DNA of 64,000 nucleotides. Origin: Diadema setosum (lineage: Eukaryota > Echinodermata > Echinoidea > Diadematoida > Diadematidae). Shown piece by piece: positions 1 through 11,067 of this stretch. Under the pieces are notes generated by a model. It was not told where the DNA came from. It saw only the letters and a program-made list of their open reading frames with translations, and did no database searches. Where the stretch lies: the NCBI RefSeq assembly GCF_964275005.1, contig NC_092689.1:2573001-2637000 (forward strand), in the 5' to 3' direction. A program made the translations under genes and the position numbers. How positions within the stretch are numbered: the first letter of the stretch is position 1; the number at the start of each line of letters is the position of its first letter.

Positions 1-630
1 ATTTAAAGAATGAATTTTAAGTCTCGTGCTAAATTACGATGCGTTTGAAATATTCATTCATTCTGAATGCATATTTCCGATTTCCAGCCATGTTCTATAG
101 CTGTTGATATAATAATGAATGCGTTAATAGAGCAAGTGCCAGACTCATATATCGTAACATAAAGGAAAATGTGGAGAATGATCTGTTTTTATCATTCGTG
201 TCATCAAGGGAAAACATAAACATTATTCCTCAGGATAAAGGAACCATTTTTTTTTTTCATGTGGTGTATCGGAATATCTATGAAACATGTAGTGTTTCTG
301 TCAAGTTGGAACTTCAGTTTTTGTGCATCTGGAATTGGAAAATGATAGGTATATCCGCTAGTGGTGTCTATCTAAATAATGTATAAAATGAATCTGGAAA
401 TCTGTTTTGATTTATTTCCACTTTTTCATGTGAAATTAAAAAATGATATATGAGTTTAAGAAATTCGCAAGACATAAAAGTCAACGTTGCGATGATGATG
501 TCAACAGGTCTTTAAAGTTGGCTGCATGTGTAATAGTGTTTGTGTGTATGCATGTATGTATGTGTGTGTGTGTGTGTTTGCATGTCTTTATCTCTTCTTG
601 GAGGTTCCTGCATGGGTGATGGTGGCTTAC

Positions 631-725
631 CGTCGACACGTCGCTGAGAATGTCCTGCCTCATCTGTCCCATCATCTCTACGCAGGTAGAACACATTTCA
701 CCCTTGACCTTACCGAAAACTCCAC
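631..725 (-). CDS. Internal exon of a second saposin-like gene (partial)
   Basis: A single exon is visible; the rest of the gene would lie beyond base 1. It has a pyrimidine-containing acceptor (ends CACAG before 725) and a GTAAGC donor after 631. It starts in phase 1 and ends in phase 0, exactly like exon 2 of the complete saposin-like gene upstream on the same strand. It encodes 31 whole codons with a CSTCVEMM motif, the C-x2-C that opens a SapB domain. From the first cysteine to the donor there are 21 residues, the same number as in the neighbour. An in-frame stop just upstream of the acceptor and the absence of a start codon show it is internal. No convincing signal-peptide exon was found between 726 and 1357, so it either uses an unrecognised first exon, shares the neighbour's first exon, or is an orphan duplicate. 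Confidence 0.6.
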
Positions 726-1357
726 CTGTGAATCACAGAATAGACAATGCACCGCCTTTTAATTGGGCTGTGACAAGAAGGAGTTCTTTGGCTTTAGTCT
801 AAAGTTATTCTCCGATGGATTCAATGATCATTTTGTAAGTAGCGATATCATTCACAACGGATCCGATTCGGGATGCGACTTAACAAACGCAGTTAACGTT
901 TATTTATTGTGTTCAGCCGTATTAAGAAAGATAGTCCGCTGTTTAACACAAACAGCAACAAAATATGTACGCAGTACATGTCATGTCCTCAGGAAAGTGA
1001 AAGTGAAGTGCTGATATATAATTATGTATCAATTAAATACCGTCTAATATCTGTAATTCCATGATCAAAATCTACGTGATGCTATATGCGTCATTTTGAT
1101 TCATTGACATGAACTTTTTAAGAAGTTATTGAGATCTCTTGCAGAGATGTATCACATTGAATCGGGATGATTTTAGATGTAGTGATTTTGAAACCCGTTT
1201 TCGTTCAAAATTATGAGAAAGAATGTTTTTATCTTCTAGTAAAAAAGACAAATCCCATAGAAGTAAGGTACGTGTGCAGTAATGGGAGTGGATCGACTAA
1301 ATTGGCAGAATAAGGGGAATAAGGGAGCATGGAAAGGATTTTGGAAACACGCAATTA

Positions 1358-4300
1358 TTACGTACTTATCTCACTTCGGAATCTAGGGAAGGCATTTCTG
1401 ATCGACCTCCGGGATCGGCGCCCGTAGTTTGGTAGGAATGGCTGCTGTTGTCCTCTCCCCGGGAGACCAAGGGCGTTCCATGCATTGCTGTATAAGCTTG
1501 CCCAGGGGTTAACACCTTGGTTGGTTCCTTGCCCCCTTCCTGGATTCATGGGGTTTACACCCTGGTTGGTTCCTTGGCCCACTCCCGGATTCATGGGGTT
1601 CAGGCCCTGGTTGGTTCCTTGGCCCATTCCCGGATTCATGGGGTTTATACCCTGGTTTGTTCCTTGACCCATTCCCGGATTCATGGGGTTTATACCCTGG
1701 TTGGTTCCCATTCCCGGATTCATGGGGTTAATGCCCTGGTTGGTGCCTTGGCCGAGATTTGGATTAGACCACGGATTCATGCCGCCATTCATCCAAGGGT
1801 TCATGGGATTGAGCTGAGGCGTCTGTGGGAGGTTAGGAAGCGAAGGCTGCTGGGTTTGGCCCCGTCTGCATAGTTTCGCAATGCTACACAGCTTTTGTGG
1901 ATTCTGCAGTCAAAGAGCATTGATATAGCTGCTATGAGATGGAAAGAATGTTGTTATCAATATTCTCATTGGTAACTAACGTCTCAATATTAAGAGACCA
2001 TGGCCCCATTTCATTAAAAAAAAGGTTGAAATGATAGCAACTCCTGCTGGAATGGCATTTGACATAGTAAGAACAATAATCCAGCTTCCTCATTCGCTGT
2101 TGCTACTGGAAGTTGCCATTCCAGCAAGAGTTGCCATCCTAACATCTTTTATGAAATGGGACCCAGAAGGCCTGATCTCAAATTTGCTCATAGCAAACAT
2201 AATTTCTATATGATGATGTCACTATTATATTATCATATAACACATATTAACACATAACTTTGTTACTGGTTTGTATAGAGTAATTCCTCTAAGAAAATAA
2301 CGTCTAAACATTAGTTCCTCATCTTCTTCCAAGCTTACATTCCTTCTTCTCACAACGTTTCAGACGTGTTTGCCTGGTGAACAACGCATTATCTTCTTAG
2401 CCAGTTATTAGGTGTTGGAGATGAACATGAGATGGGGCGTTCTAACAGCAGTTAATGTGAACTACTCTGACCTCGGTGACGCGGAGCTATGCATGTAAAT
2501 AAAGTCATCGACGGACGACAAACACGCACCTGTAATCACGATCAATCTCCTTATTGTGTTGGTTTGTTTAGATTTTTCTGTCGCTGCTCTCCCTTTATCC
2601 CTTCCACAGTGATATTCTATTAAAGTTACACAAATTCATTTACAGAATTTGGTTCAGTTACTCACAAGGGTTTTTTTCCCCTTTTTCTTTTGCTGTTCCC
2701 CACTAATTGCATTGTCCTTGTTAAAGTTGATGCCATCACATTACTTCAAATTGTATTTTGTGTGATTTATGAACATCTTGTATTTGTATTTTATCATGTA
2801 CCTTCTTCAATGTTTTATTGTATTCTCTGCATATTTTTATTGCACGGTTAAGAAAACTAAACTGAACTGAACTGATAGTAATGGCTGATGGTACCGAAAA
2901 TAATGCTTAGGATGTGGCAGTAAATCAGTAGCTTATGATCACAGGACAGGGAAAGTGTAAAATCAGGCAATAACACTCACCGCCCCTGTGATGACTTGGA
3001 TTCCCTGGTTGGCCACGAAAGACACGAGCTGGGAGCAGTCACCCCGCAGCTCCTGGGCTTGGATATAGTTGCATATCGTCGCCACCTCGGATACGGTCTT
3101 CGTTTCGCATGTGCAAACAGACAAATGATAAGATTTTGTCAGATTTAGAAGTCCAACAATCTTTACGAGTGATTACTAGTTATGAAAGACTTTTGTTAAT
3201 CTAAGTCGACGTCCCTTGACGGAAGATGGGCATCAGGGTTCTTTCCCTCGGATTTAATTTGCTGTGGCTCACAAGCAAGTTAACCGGAAAGAGAGATTCA
3301 GGTGTACACATTTATTTACCAGTCCTATTAAATTATGTTCCACATACGACAAGTATACATAAATATGATGGAAACTTTAAGATGAAGAGGCTACAAGGAG
3401 CTCGAAGAACGGAAGTTAAAAAGAATGAAAATTTGTCAAGAATGGAGATTCAGGAATTGAAATAAAATGAGCAGTTCAGACACAAGTTGATAAAGAGGCT
3501 ATAGTCATTTCTGCAACATTATGCAAATTGCAAATACAACCTATACAGAGAAAGTCGAAAGTTTGAAAACAGAAACCTTGATGTGTGTAATAAGATGAAC
3601 GCAGCCAAGTAAATCATCTCAGGTTACTGCAGGAATCGTGCAGCTAACTAGTATGAAGTTATTACTACACCGTAATCATATCATGATCGACATTCTTTGA
3701 TATCTCCACGTCCTCAATATGGCAACAGTGAATTAAACTTTCCAAACTTTGTGATGTGTGTAACCAAGTCACCCCTACCCCCATCCCAATCACCCCGTGA
3801 TCTGTCTTCAACTGGCATCTCATTGTGACGTCATCGATCATCATTGCCGTCTACTGCCATCCCTTTGTGGCGGCTTTTAATCCTCAACACGCACTAGTCG
3901 GTGCGTTCAGTGCGGTGTGACCATGTGTGACAGGGGATACCTTCCCGCACCTAGCCTTGCCATTATTAATAGTAGGAATACAAATCCAAAACTCGACACC
4001 GGGCAGGGACTAGGCACATACATACAGATTTAATCTGATGGAACGTCATGGATGAATAATGGGTCATAAATTTGGGCAAAATGCATCGTAACGGTCCTCT
4101 CATCAAAACACTGCTGTTTGGCAGAAAACGACGCTAGTATTAATAGTGGAGAAAGCGGAATACAACCATTACGAGGTAGATTTTATTTGTCATTGAGGAC
4201 ATCAGTCACAGGATCATAACTATTCCTCTGAAGACGGAAAGCATTTGTGACTAAATGAACATTAACTATGATCGCTTTATAGGACATAAAATCCACGAAT

Positions 4301-7300
4301 GCTCTGTGGCATGTCTACCTATGATGGTCCATTGTTCGGTGATCCGATGGTTTCTATCAACATATAACGATACCCCCGTGCATGACTGTCAAAACCAGAG
4401 GATCATACATTCACCGGGTAAGATGCTTTTCTGCTTGGATTTTATGGATATTAATGTTCCTTTCCTTGCAGTTATTATTTTTTTTTTTGTCAGAGTTCGC
4501 ATTTGTGGGAGTGGTTATCCGTAGAAAAGCGGCGGTTACACCATTAGATTATTGCATGCACCAGTTATACACCATATAGGGATATAGAGAAAAGACCATT
4601 TGAGCATCACCAAGCTCTTTCAGCTTTCTAGTTCAGTTATTTGGTGGGTTTAAATATCTTTTTCCAATGTTGTACTTTCTTTGAAAAGTTTGTTATATTC
4701 TATTTCGTTCCAGTTATTAATACTTCCACAAATTGCAATTGGTAACGTATTGACCAACACCTATACAGATCAAAGAAGAGTAAGTGTAAAAAGATGTGAA
4801 AATCCTGCATATACAGAATGAATTGTACATAAGTTACATGCAGAATGCACTTAAATCTGTCTACAGAATGATGATATTTGAATGCAACAGCATAAGTCAT
4901 TTGCTAACCTATTTGCTTGAATACATCATATCATGATGTTCTTCTCCTAAGAATTGTCACATTATAGGTCAATGGGTCTGCGATATTTATACCATACTAG
5001 TAGTGTGGTCCTAAATTTCCATGAAAAGAAAAAAGATCATTAGATTCTCGAGTTCATCATAAGATGGTACAAAAGCAAAAACATGTCGCCCTTGACGTAT
5101 CAGAAGAGTTATTAGAAATATTTTTAGTCGGTTACAGCTCGTTATTCCGAAGGTTCGTTATTCCGAAGGCTCTTCAGTCCGAAGATTCCTTATTCCGAAG
5201 GTTCGTTTTTCCGAATTTCATTTTCGGATGAACAAATCTTCGGAATAACGAACCTTCGGAATAACGCCACAAATGTTCGGATTAACGAACCCTTTTTCAT
5301 CTTCGGGTTAGCGAACCTCTAGGTATAGGGAATTTGCGTGTTTCGGATAAACGAACCTTCGGAATAACAAACCTTCGGAATATCGAACCTTCGGAATAAC
5401 GAACAGCACCCTTTTAGTCAAGCCATGCGGGTTAAATAGAGATAATTCCAAATTAGGGAGCAGACACCTCGACTTAAATTATCCAGGACGACTAAGCTGA
5501 GGCTCTTTATGAAATCTATCAGATATTCTCCCAACTTTCTCAAGCTTTCTCATATTATTTTGTTTACATTCATCTAATGTAAGCCCTGATCACATGAGGT
5601 CGGTTTCATTTAGCGATTTAGAGCCACTCACATTTAAAATGATATCAGTTACCATGGGAACTGCTTGGCAGCAACCAATTTACTCTGAATATTTTTGTCA
5701 TTGCCATGGTGACTGCAGTTCCTTGGAAGTAATTACGGCAAACCATTTTATGACCAGAACCTTTTTCTATCAAGACTCTTGACTTGCCCCAAAATTGGCA
5801 ATAAATGCTTGAGTTAGTTTTGGATGGTGGTATAACTCACCTCGTTTGCTGAGTTCCGGACGTATCTCTGCGTCTTGGCCACGAAGGACTCGCACAGACC
5901 GCAAGCCGATCCGAGAGCCGTCCTCATTTCAGTCATAAGGTCCCTTCCAGCACCGGACAGGATGTGGCCGATACGCTGCATCGAGCCGCCCCTACCCTGA
6001 AACCCCATTTGCATGATATCAAATGGGAGCGGTATGGTGTGGCCTGGTGGAGAGGGGGAAAGATGATTTTTTTTTTCTTCCGTTACAGTTCGTGATCCCG
6101 AAGTTGGTTTACCCGAAAACGATATAAGGTTCGTTATTCCGTTTTCGAATTAGGGAACCTTCGGAATTACGAACTTTATTTTCATTAATTTCCGGGTCAA
6201 TAACATTCTAACGAGTCTTATTTCTGTTTCAACGAATCTTTGTCGGATTAGCAGAACTTATATCATTTTCGGATTAACAATCATCTAGGTAGTGGGAATT
6301 TGTGTGTTTCGAAACATCGTACCTTCGGAATTATTATTGCATTTCCGATTGTTGAACCTTTCGCATATCAAAGGAACACCACTTTTTGTGTGCGACTCTA
6401 TCATTCATTTTGTTTTCCACTTGACAATATGCGACTCTAAAACTCTGAGCAGGGAGGTGGAAGACCTCCCTGCTCTAAGCTTCTGTAAAAACTACCCCTT
6501 AGCCTTCGTGTAAACGAAATAACTCATAGCAGCTACAGAATTGGTTCTTTCCACATCAGACTAATTTGTTACTGATAGTGTCCTGACTTCACCCGAGACT
6601 GTTTGTTGAATAATGGCTGATCTTTGAAAAACACATTGAAAAACACTAACTTGTGCCCGTAGAAGAACTGGTGTCAAATAAGATCATATTATTATTACAT
6701 GTGTATGTATGGCTGCAACTCAAACACTGAATAACGGTCTTTATTTATTTGGTGAAGGGAAAATTGTCCATCAGTTGTAATAAAGATAATGTCGGGGTTT
6801 TTTCACTAATCTTACTTTGTTACATTATTATTACTATATATTTAATAAGCTTAGAAATAATAGAATAAGTTAGTTAGTGTCTGACATTGTGATACACATG
6901 CAGTTTCTTTTCTATTCTAATATTCTCCTGGTTCAATTCATCACCCATTTCACTGGGACAGCCAATAGTTACAAGAACCTTTATAAGCCTATCGGTGCTT
7001 GGCCATTTGAATTTACTATAGTTATTATGAAGTCCCACTACCATTGACTACACCAGTTAGCTAAATGGTTGCTCTCAAATATGCAACTGTTTGAGGACAC
7101 AACCTAACTTCTTTCTTCGGACACCTTAATCACTAACGGAGAACGAGGAGTTGATAGAAACAAATTTGTGTTTCACACGCGTGTAAGAAGGTCTTGAATA
7201 AATTGAAAAAAACATAGCGCAAAATTTGGAACCCTATTAACCTGCCGCTTTGTTGGTGTGTTTAAATAGTAAAGCTTTGTATACGGCAAAAGGAATATAA

Positions 7301-8575
7301 ACATGACCAACTAGAATCTTAAAATAAGCAATATTGGATTTAAAATGCAGATCATCATCATCTTCTGAGAACCGGAAAACTTACTGTTGTACGGAAATAA
7401 ATTCATCGCTTTTGCAGAAATTCACAGTCTCCGTAGACATATTTGAATTCTCTTAATATGATGCATATCCTATTTTTATTATATAGCATGCAAAATGAAG
7501 ACGCATTAATCTCAGGCTGTGTGCTCTATACTTACGATGTACAATGATTTTGAGTGAACATTTGTCGCAACAAGTGAAAATATAAATGGCTAATTGTACG
7601 TGTCTAATTGACTATAGGAAGAGTAGAGGATCGATTCTCATATCTTTTTTTCTGTTGTTGTTTTACAAGTCAAAATATTATCCATTACATTTTAACACAC
7701 GGATATGCGAGATGATTTTTCACGTTTTATGATAGAAATGTTTCAATCGTTTAGGAGGGGAGAAATAGTGTGAAATGGTGCGAATATGGACCTTTAGGAT
7801 GTTGTGGGTGTTTTACGAGTGATAACTCGGATGAACTGTTGCGGTCAGAAAAGGTAAAACTATTCTCAAATGCACTTAGGACATGATGATAGTATTATAA
7901 CAATGTTATTGATTGAGCAGATAATTATGTCTATCAACAGAGAGAAATAAATACTTGGAGGCCAACTGAATTATTATGAAATGTAAGATATGATACATAA
8001 ATCATAGACCATTTAGAATTGTGTTAAGACAAATCTATTGCAATGGCGTTAGTTTCTTCAAAATATGCATAGAGTAATTTTATCATATAATTGAATTTGT
8101 TTCTCTTCCAAGTACAGTCCAGAGTCGCACCATATCATATTTGCGATGTATGCGATATTATCACTACTATGATTATTATAATCCTCATGTTGATATTTGT
8201 TTTTCTTCAATTTGTCTCCCTCTAACAAGAGGGAGAGGTTGAAGAAAATTCAAACCTCAATCTTCACCCCTCTACTTAATATTCTCTTGCAATCCTCATG
8301 TTTTACATCTACTTTAACAATACGAATGGTACTATTAATCACCAGAACATAATGTTTCTGAGAATATGATGCACAATACAAATTGCATCGGACGCAATAT
8401 TCATAGCAACATTTTTAACAGGAGAGCTTCTCGTCGCATTAAAAAAAAATCGAACATAATTATGGAGATCAAAAGAAAAACAATAATGATAAATGACATG
8501 GTTAAAATCGAAGAATCAGTCCATCTCACCTGCGCTGAATAGCGCCGCCAACGTGACAAACACGAGAATGCGCAT
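1358..8575 (-). CDS. Secreted saposin-like (SapB) protein with Gly/Asn/Met/Pro repeat tail
   Basis: Four coding exons: 8575-8530, 6043-5841, 3097-2981 and 1903-1358; 303 residues; all GT-AG, phases 1, 0, 0. Residues 1-15 (MRILVFVTLAALFSA) are a signal peptide encoded by their own exon. A single saposin-B domain spans about 60-136. Its cysteines are 63, 66, 92, 104, 128 and 134, and the C-x2-C, x25, x11, x23, x5 spacing fits the SapB disulphide pattern (63-134, 66-128, 92-104 expected). Residues ~160-250 hold six copies of a 15-residue GQGTNQG-INPMNPGM-type unit, one of them two residues short. The last 35 residues are basic, with R-S-R-R at 285-288. Known SAPLIPs (NK-lysin, amoebapore, surfactant protein B) bind or disrupt lipid membranes; an antimicrobial or lipid-binding role here is inference. 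The repeat tail recalls echinoderm matrix proteins, but no C-type lectin domain is present. Introns carry foldback repeats. Confidence 0.87.
1500..1760 (-). repeat. 45-bp coding minisatellite in the saposin-like gene
   Basis: About six tandem 45-bp units, each encoding 15 residues, lie inside the last exon. One unit is 6 bp shorter and keeps frame. Differences between units are mostly single residues (Ile/Val/Leu; Met/Val/Arg), as expected for in-frame expansion by slippage or unequal exchange. Confidence 0.85.
2001..2164. mobile_element. Palindromic MITE in saposin-like intron 3
   Basis: Imperfect inverted repeat of ~55 bp arms. The left end reads GGCCCCATTTCATTAAAA and the right end is its near-complement (TTTTATGAAATGGGACCC). 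Inner arms GCTGGAATGGCA and TGCCATTCCAGC match. No coding capacity. The termini resemble those of the element at 56055-56178. Confidence 0.65.
2600..2877 (+). mobile_element. Possible LINE 3'-end remnant
   Basis: AT-rich tract ending in an (ACTGA)-type short tandem tail, aaactgaactgaactga, near 2858-2875. This resembles the 3' tails of 5'-truncated non-LTR retrotransposons in marine invertebrates. No reverse transcriptase frame is visible, so the call rests on the tail alone. Confidence 0.3.
5132..5412. mobile_element. Foldback element of TTCGTTATTCCGAAGG units
   Basis: A ~16-bp oligomer (TTCGTTATTCCGAAGG and variants) is iterated three to four times in one orientation and then several times in the other, so the whole 280 bp can fold on itself. 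It lies in intron 2 of the saposin-like gene. The structure matches the short-direct-repeat inverted arms described for sea urchin TU foldback transposons; that family assignment is inference. Confidence 0.7.
6082..6400. mobile_element. Diverged copy of the 5132-5412 foldback element
   Basis: It starts GTTACAGTTCGTGATCCCGAAG and shares the internal ATCTAGGTAGTGGGAATTTG stretch with the copy at 5132, but its units are much more decayed. It lies in intron 1, so the two copies flank exon 2 on both sides within ~700 bp. Confidence 0.55.
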
Positions 8576-8710
8576 CTTCCTCGAAGAGATTCGCTGGTAT
8601 ACTCTTGTTTCGACTGTCCGCACTGATACCAGAGGTGTAAATCTTCGTGTAAACAGAGGGCTTGCTAGAAGCCTTGCTTCGGAATGGAAGCAAAATGCTC
8701 GATTTGCAGC

Positions 8711-8716
8711 TTTATA
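8711..8716 (-). promoter_or_regulatory. Candidate TATA box of the saposin-like gene
   Basis: The minus strand reads CATATAAAGC here, about 136 bases upstream of the start codon at 8575. A start site ~30 bases downstream (near 8680) would give a 5' UTR of roughly 100 bases. Only the TATAAA match supports it. Confidence 0.3.
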
Positions 8717-8755
8717 TGAGGATGCTGAACAGGAATCGAGTACTCCGCACCCAGG

Positions 8756-11035
8756 TTATCTCATTCTCCTATCAGAATACTTGGCATTTTGGTATACCAC
8801 ATGAACTTGAAAACTTTGAAGGTGTGAGGTGCGTGTTGAACTCGTATCCAGCCAACCCTGGCAACTTCACATCAGTTAGCGGGGAAAGTGTTGCCAAGAC
8901 GTGGCAAAAGTTGGAATGGGCGCTGACAATAATTCAGATGTAGAAGATGACAGACGTCGTGACTGGCTATTTTTGACGGGATCAAGTATTAGCACCTTGT
9001 TTTCCAATATGTTCATGTTCTCCCTTAGTTCTGCTGGATATTTCCGTTTGCTGTAGCAACACCTGCAGGCAGGCGAAGTATTGAATCAGACGCAGGCACG
9101 CAGGAAAAAATAAAGAAAGAATGGGGCAAGGGGATGACTGCCCCCCCCCCCTTCTCTCCCCATCCTGGCGATAAATAAGAGGGTGATGTTTACATGAGCT
9201 AACTTCCACTGAAGTTACTTCCCGTTGTTGTTAATGTTTGGGTTTTTTAGGCTGCTTTAAGTAAAGGGATTCGTTTAGGTTCATAAATTATCAAGGAATC
9301 TGTCATATTGTGCGTTTTCTGTTTGATTGCAATAACTATCTTTATGATTTAATTACTATGTATTCCCAGTCTTCCAAAGAGCTTGCGACTTGTCAAGTAT
9401 AAAAAGAAACTTTAACAATAATCATGCCTTCCCTGCTTTCTTTTTTTTTTTACATAGCAGAAGTAAAGATTTGACCAAAGTTTGCAAGCATGAAATGAAA
9501 TGTGTAGAATTGGCAAAGACCGTTAAAATGAGACCTGCTATCTTATCAATTAGCAAGTAACATTAACTTCCAACAAATTTCATATCATGTCCAATGTCAA
9601 TGGGATGTCTACCATTCTGCATGTTTAAGTTTACTCCATGATTAAAGCCAACGTGAACATGCCGTGGAGTTGCACTTCAAGGTTTGACATCAAATCTGAA
9701 ATTAACGATGATCAGTCAAAATTTCTAGAACAGAAGACTGAATTGAGGTTAATCAACGTCAGGATGTGTACGGCAGTTCTCGATGTGCCAACATGGCCAA
9801 GGACAAGATAGAGCTCAAGTCGAACTAAAAAGGATATCCGACATTAATAAATCTGCATGTGCACTCATTCAGTACTGTGTGGTCTTCACTTCATGTTTAC
9901 CTTACTGTATTAGTATTCCGCATAACTTACCAATTAGCCGTATATACCGCCTTACTATTTCTTTTCTTCCTCTTTTTTTCTCCCTCTATTCCCTGTTCTC
10001 TCCCCCTTCTCTCTTTCGTTTCATTTCCCCTTATCTATCTTCCCTTCTCTTTTTTATTTTATATCTCTCTCTCTCTCTCTCTCTTTCGCTCTTGGCTTCT
10101 GTTCATTAAACTTCATTCTTTTTTGTTTTTGTCAATCTTTTATTTTCATTTTTCTTCATATAAACAATATACAAATTGATTCATTACAAGATAACACAAA
10201 TTTCATTGTAGCAACATAAATTGCCCATCGTCAATATTACGAATGAAAAAGAAAGAATTTTGTGTGTAAAAAAGGAAAAGAGACAAACACATCAAACAGA
10301 AGGGAACAAAACACACACGCACACACACACGCAAACACACACACACACACAAACACAAACACAGTCTCTCTCTCCCTCACTCTCCCTCACCCCCCCCCCC
10401 TGCTCTTTTCTCTGACCTCGTTTTTCCATGTAATTCATTTTCCAATGCTAGCACTTAACATCTGAATGGCATACATAGGCTATGTACCTCCTTACCGGAA
10501 GGAAAAATGAAATTAGTGAGTGCAGCACCGAACATATCTCAAATCGTCATGTTGAGGTCGCTATTTCCTCCCCGGGTTTTCAATCCGCGCCTATGCCTGG
10601 CATCTGATGGAGGAGAAAAGGTTAGGTTGTTTTGCCATCGTAGAGAATTAAGATATCTTTGAATCAAATCTGGCAGCGAGCTCATCCGCTCTGGTGGATT
10701 TGGCATTGCTCGAGGAAAAACAAAAAGTCAAAGGCCACGATCGTGAGGAGTATTGGGCTTCTAATGCCAGTAGGCCTACTGATGACCTACTTCCGTACTC
10801 CTCAGAATCTTCCCGCCAAAATGAGGAAAATGGTGAATTTCTCATGAAAAATTAATATGATATATCAAAAAGACAGAGGACGAAATGAATGAACACAGTT
10901 GGCTTCTTTCCAATTCCAACTAGGCCTATCATCCCTGAGAAATGCAAAGCAAAGTAAACAGCTGAATAAGAATATTAAACACTGAAATACATAATCTGTA
11001 TATACACAAACTTGAGCAAATACACAATCAACGCG

Positions 11036-11067
<32 letters not shown>

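Noticed and set aside
895-979. Signal-peptide-like frame MYCVHILLLFVLNSG on the minus strand as exon 1 of the second saposin-like gene
   Set aside because: Hydrophobic, but no GT donor gives the phase-1 junction needed to enter the exon at 725.
1358-1903. Spicule matrix (SM50-like) protein
   Set aside because: The Gly/Asn/Pro/Met repeats are reminiscent, but the preceding exons encode a SapB domain rather than a C-type lectin domain.
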